DNA of 64,000 bases from Thermoguttaceae bacterium (GTDB taxonomy: Bacteria; Planctomycetota; Planctomycetia; Pirellulales; Thermoguttaceae), in contig JANXBW010000007.1 in the NCBI GenBank assembly GCA_025060325.1, positions 1 to 64,000 of the forward strand, written 5' to 3'. This document shows, piece after piece, positions 63,292 to 64,000 of the stretch. The position numbers were made by a program, and so were the translations under genes. Position 1 is the stretch's first letter, and every line of letters begins with the position of its first letter. The notes under the pieces were generated by a model, which did not search any database, was not told where the DNA came from, and saw only the letters and a list, made by a program, of their open reading frames with translations.

Positions 63292-64000
63292 ATGTATCCT
63301 GCGATTATCGACCGGTATTTGCTTCGCCAATACTTCTGGACGGCCTTGATAACCGCCATCGGCGTGGTCGGCCTATTTGTGATCTTCGATGGCTTCACAA
63401 ATTTGGAAGAGTTCCTCCGCGCGGCGGAAAAGCATGGGGGACTTCTGCCCCTTCTTGCCCGGTATTATGCATCACAAGCAGTGATGGTCTTTGATCGCAG
63501 TGCCTCGCTGGTGACACTTATTGCCGCCATGTTTACGATCACCTGGATCCAGCGGCATAACGAAATGACGGCGCTTCTGGCTGCAGGTATCCCCCGATGG
63601 CGGGTCATCTTGCCGGTGGGGGTTGCGTCCGCAGCGATTATTTTCTTAGCGGCGGCCAATCGGGAGATCGTCATTCCTCAACTACGGGATCAACTTGCCC
63701 AGCGGCCGCAGGATTTGATAGGGGATCGAGCCTTGCCATTTGTGCCGCGATTTGATCGGCAGACAAACATCCTGTTCCGTGGTCGCGCGTGTTATCGAGA
63801 GGGCAAACGGATCGCTGAGCCGAACCTTCTCCTTCCGCCGGAACTAGGCAGGCTTGGCCGGCAACTTTCCGCCCAGGTAGCGTTTTATCAACCCGCCGGC
63901 AAGGCTTACCCAAGTGGCTACCTCTTAAAAGGAGTCAACCGGCCAGCGAATATTGCTGAATTGCCGTCGGTGTGGCTGGGCGATTCCCCCGTCATAATCA
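63292..64000 (+). CDS. LptF/LptG-family lipopolysaccharide export permease, partial
   Basis: The open frame runs from ATG 63292 to the window edge (at least 236 residues, no stop). It begins MYPAIIDRYLLRQYFWTAL, the typical LptF/LptG (YjgP/YjgQ) start, then helix 1 GVVGLFVIFDGF. The segment VMVFDRSASLVTLIAAMFTITW and the conserved NEMTALLAAGIPRWRVILPV motif (helix pair with the coupling loop that contacts the LptB ATPase) follow. Then comes the third membrane segment and the start of the periplasmic jellyroll. In Gram-negative bacteria it moves lipopolysaccharide to the outer membrane. The C-terminal half is beyond the window, so the choice between F and G is open. Confidence 0.9.
   Translation, partial: MYPAIIDRYLLRQYFWTALITAIGVVGLFVIFDGFTNLEEFLRAAEKHGGLLPLLARYYASQAVMVFDRSASLVTLIAAMFTITWIQRHNEMTALLAAGIPRWRVILPVGVASAAIIFLAAANREIVIPQLRDQLAQRPQDLIGDRALPFVPRFDRQTNILFRGRACYREGKRIAEPNLLLPPELGRLGRQLSAQVAFYQPAGKAYPSGYLLKGVNRPANIAELPSVWLGDSPVII

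Overview
The window looks like chromosomal DNA of a planctomycete, most likely a Pirellulales or Thermogutta-like lineage. The evidence is indirect. There are Tat-exported xylose-isomerase-like TIM-barrel proteins, a sulfatase, a PL10-type pectate lyase, a sialate-O-acetylesterase-like enzyme, FG-GAP beta-propellers, a glycine-zipper lipoprotein, a DUF6677-type membrane protein, a ResB/CcsA cytochrome c assembly pair with a very long CcsA, and unusually long gene-poor spacers. No rRNA or tRNA gene, CRISPR array, transposase or phage module was recognised. Thirty-nine protein genes are supported; the last one runs off the right edge.

Layout. 0.2-1.1 kb: exported sugar isomerase-like protein. 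1.2-9.0 kb: an RND efflux system, with a divergent outer-membrane factor, a TetR regulator, a membrane-fusion protein and an RND permease whose usual proton-relay residues are replaced. 9.3-10.5 kb: RsmD-like methyltransferase and a cupin. 11-14.2 kb: two exported carbohydrate enzymes (esterase and PL10 lyase). 14.8-22.3 kb: SNF2 helicase, a small coiled-coil protein, a glycine-zipper lipoprotein, a 1.56 kb gene-poor island rich in small repeats and hairpins, an exported OmpA-like protein and a TPR protein.

23.3-30.7 kb holds the most striking block: six genes in the order hdrC-hdrB-hdrA-mvhD-mvhG-mvhA. They encode a complete heterodisulfide-reductase-like/[NiFe]-hydrogenase (group 3c-like) complex. 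In methanogens this complex bifurcates electrons from H2 to ferredoxin and the CoM-S-S-CoB heterodisulfide. All cluster-binding cysteines checked are present, a good extended -10 promoter lies in front, and several intercistronic spacers carry perfect hairpins. No methanogenesis gene is in view, so the disulfide-side acceptor is unknown.

31.9-34.6 kb: two tandem seven-motif FG-GAP proteins. 35-46.4 kb: mostly housekeeping (DNA polymerase I with intact proofreading motifs, GNAT acetyltransferase, glucose-6-phosphate dehydrogenase, TrkA, two small membrane proteins, DprA) and a second TIM-barrel protein preceded by two similar inverted repeats. 47-51.7 kb: sulfatase and a clan GH-A-like glycosidase. 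51.9-55.9 kb: an ABC-2-type exporter with an associated membrane-anchored protein. 57-62.2 kb: ResB and CcsA for cytochrome c maturation. 62.5-64 kb: a 6-pyruvoyltetrahydropterin synthase/QueD homologue, divergent from the start of an LptF/LptG-family permease.

Starts were chosen by ribosome-binding site, signal-peptide position and domain start; where these disagree the entry says so. All functional calls come from motif recognition by eye; no database search was possible.
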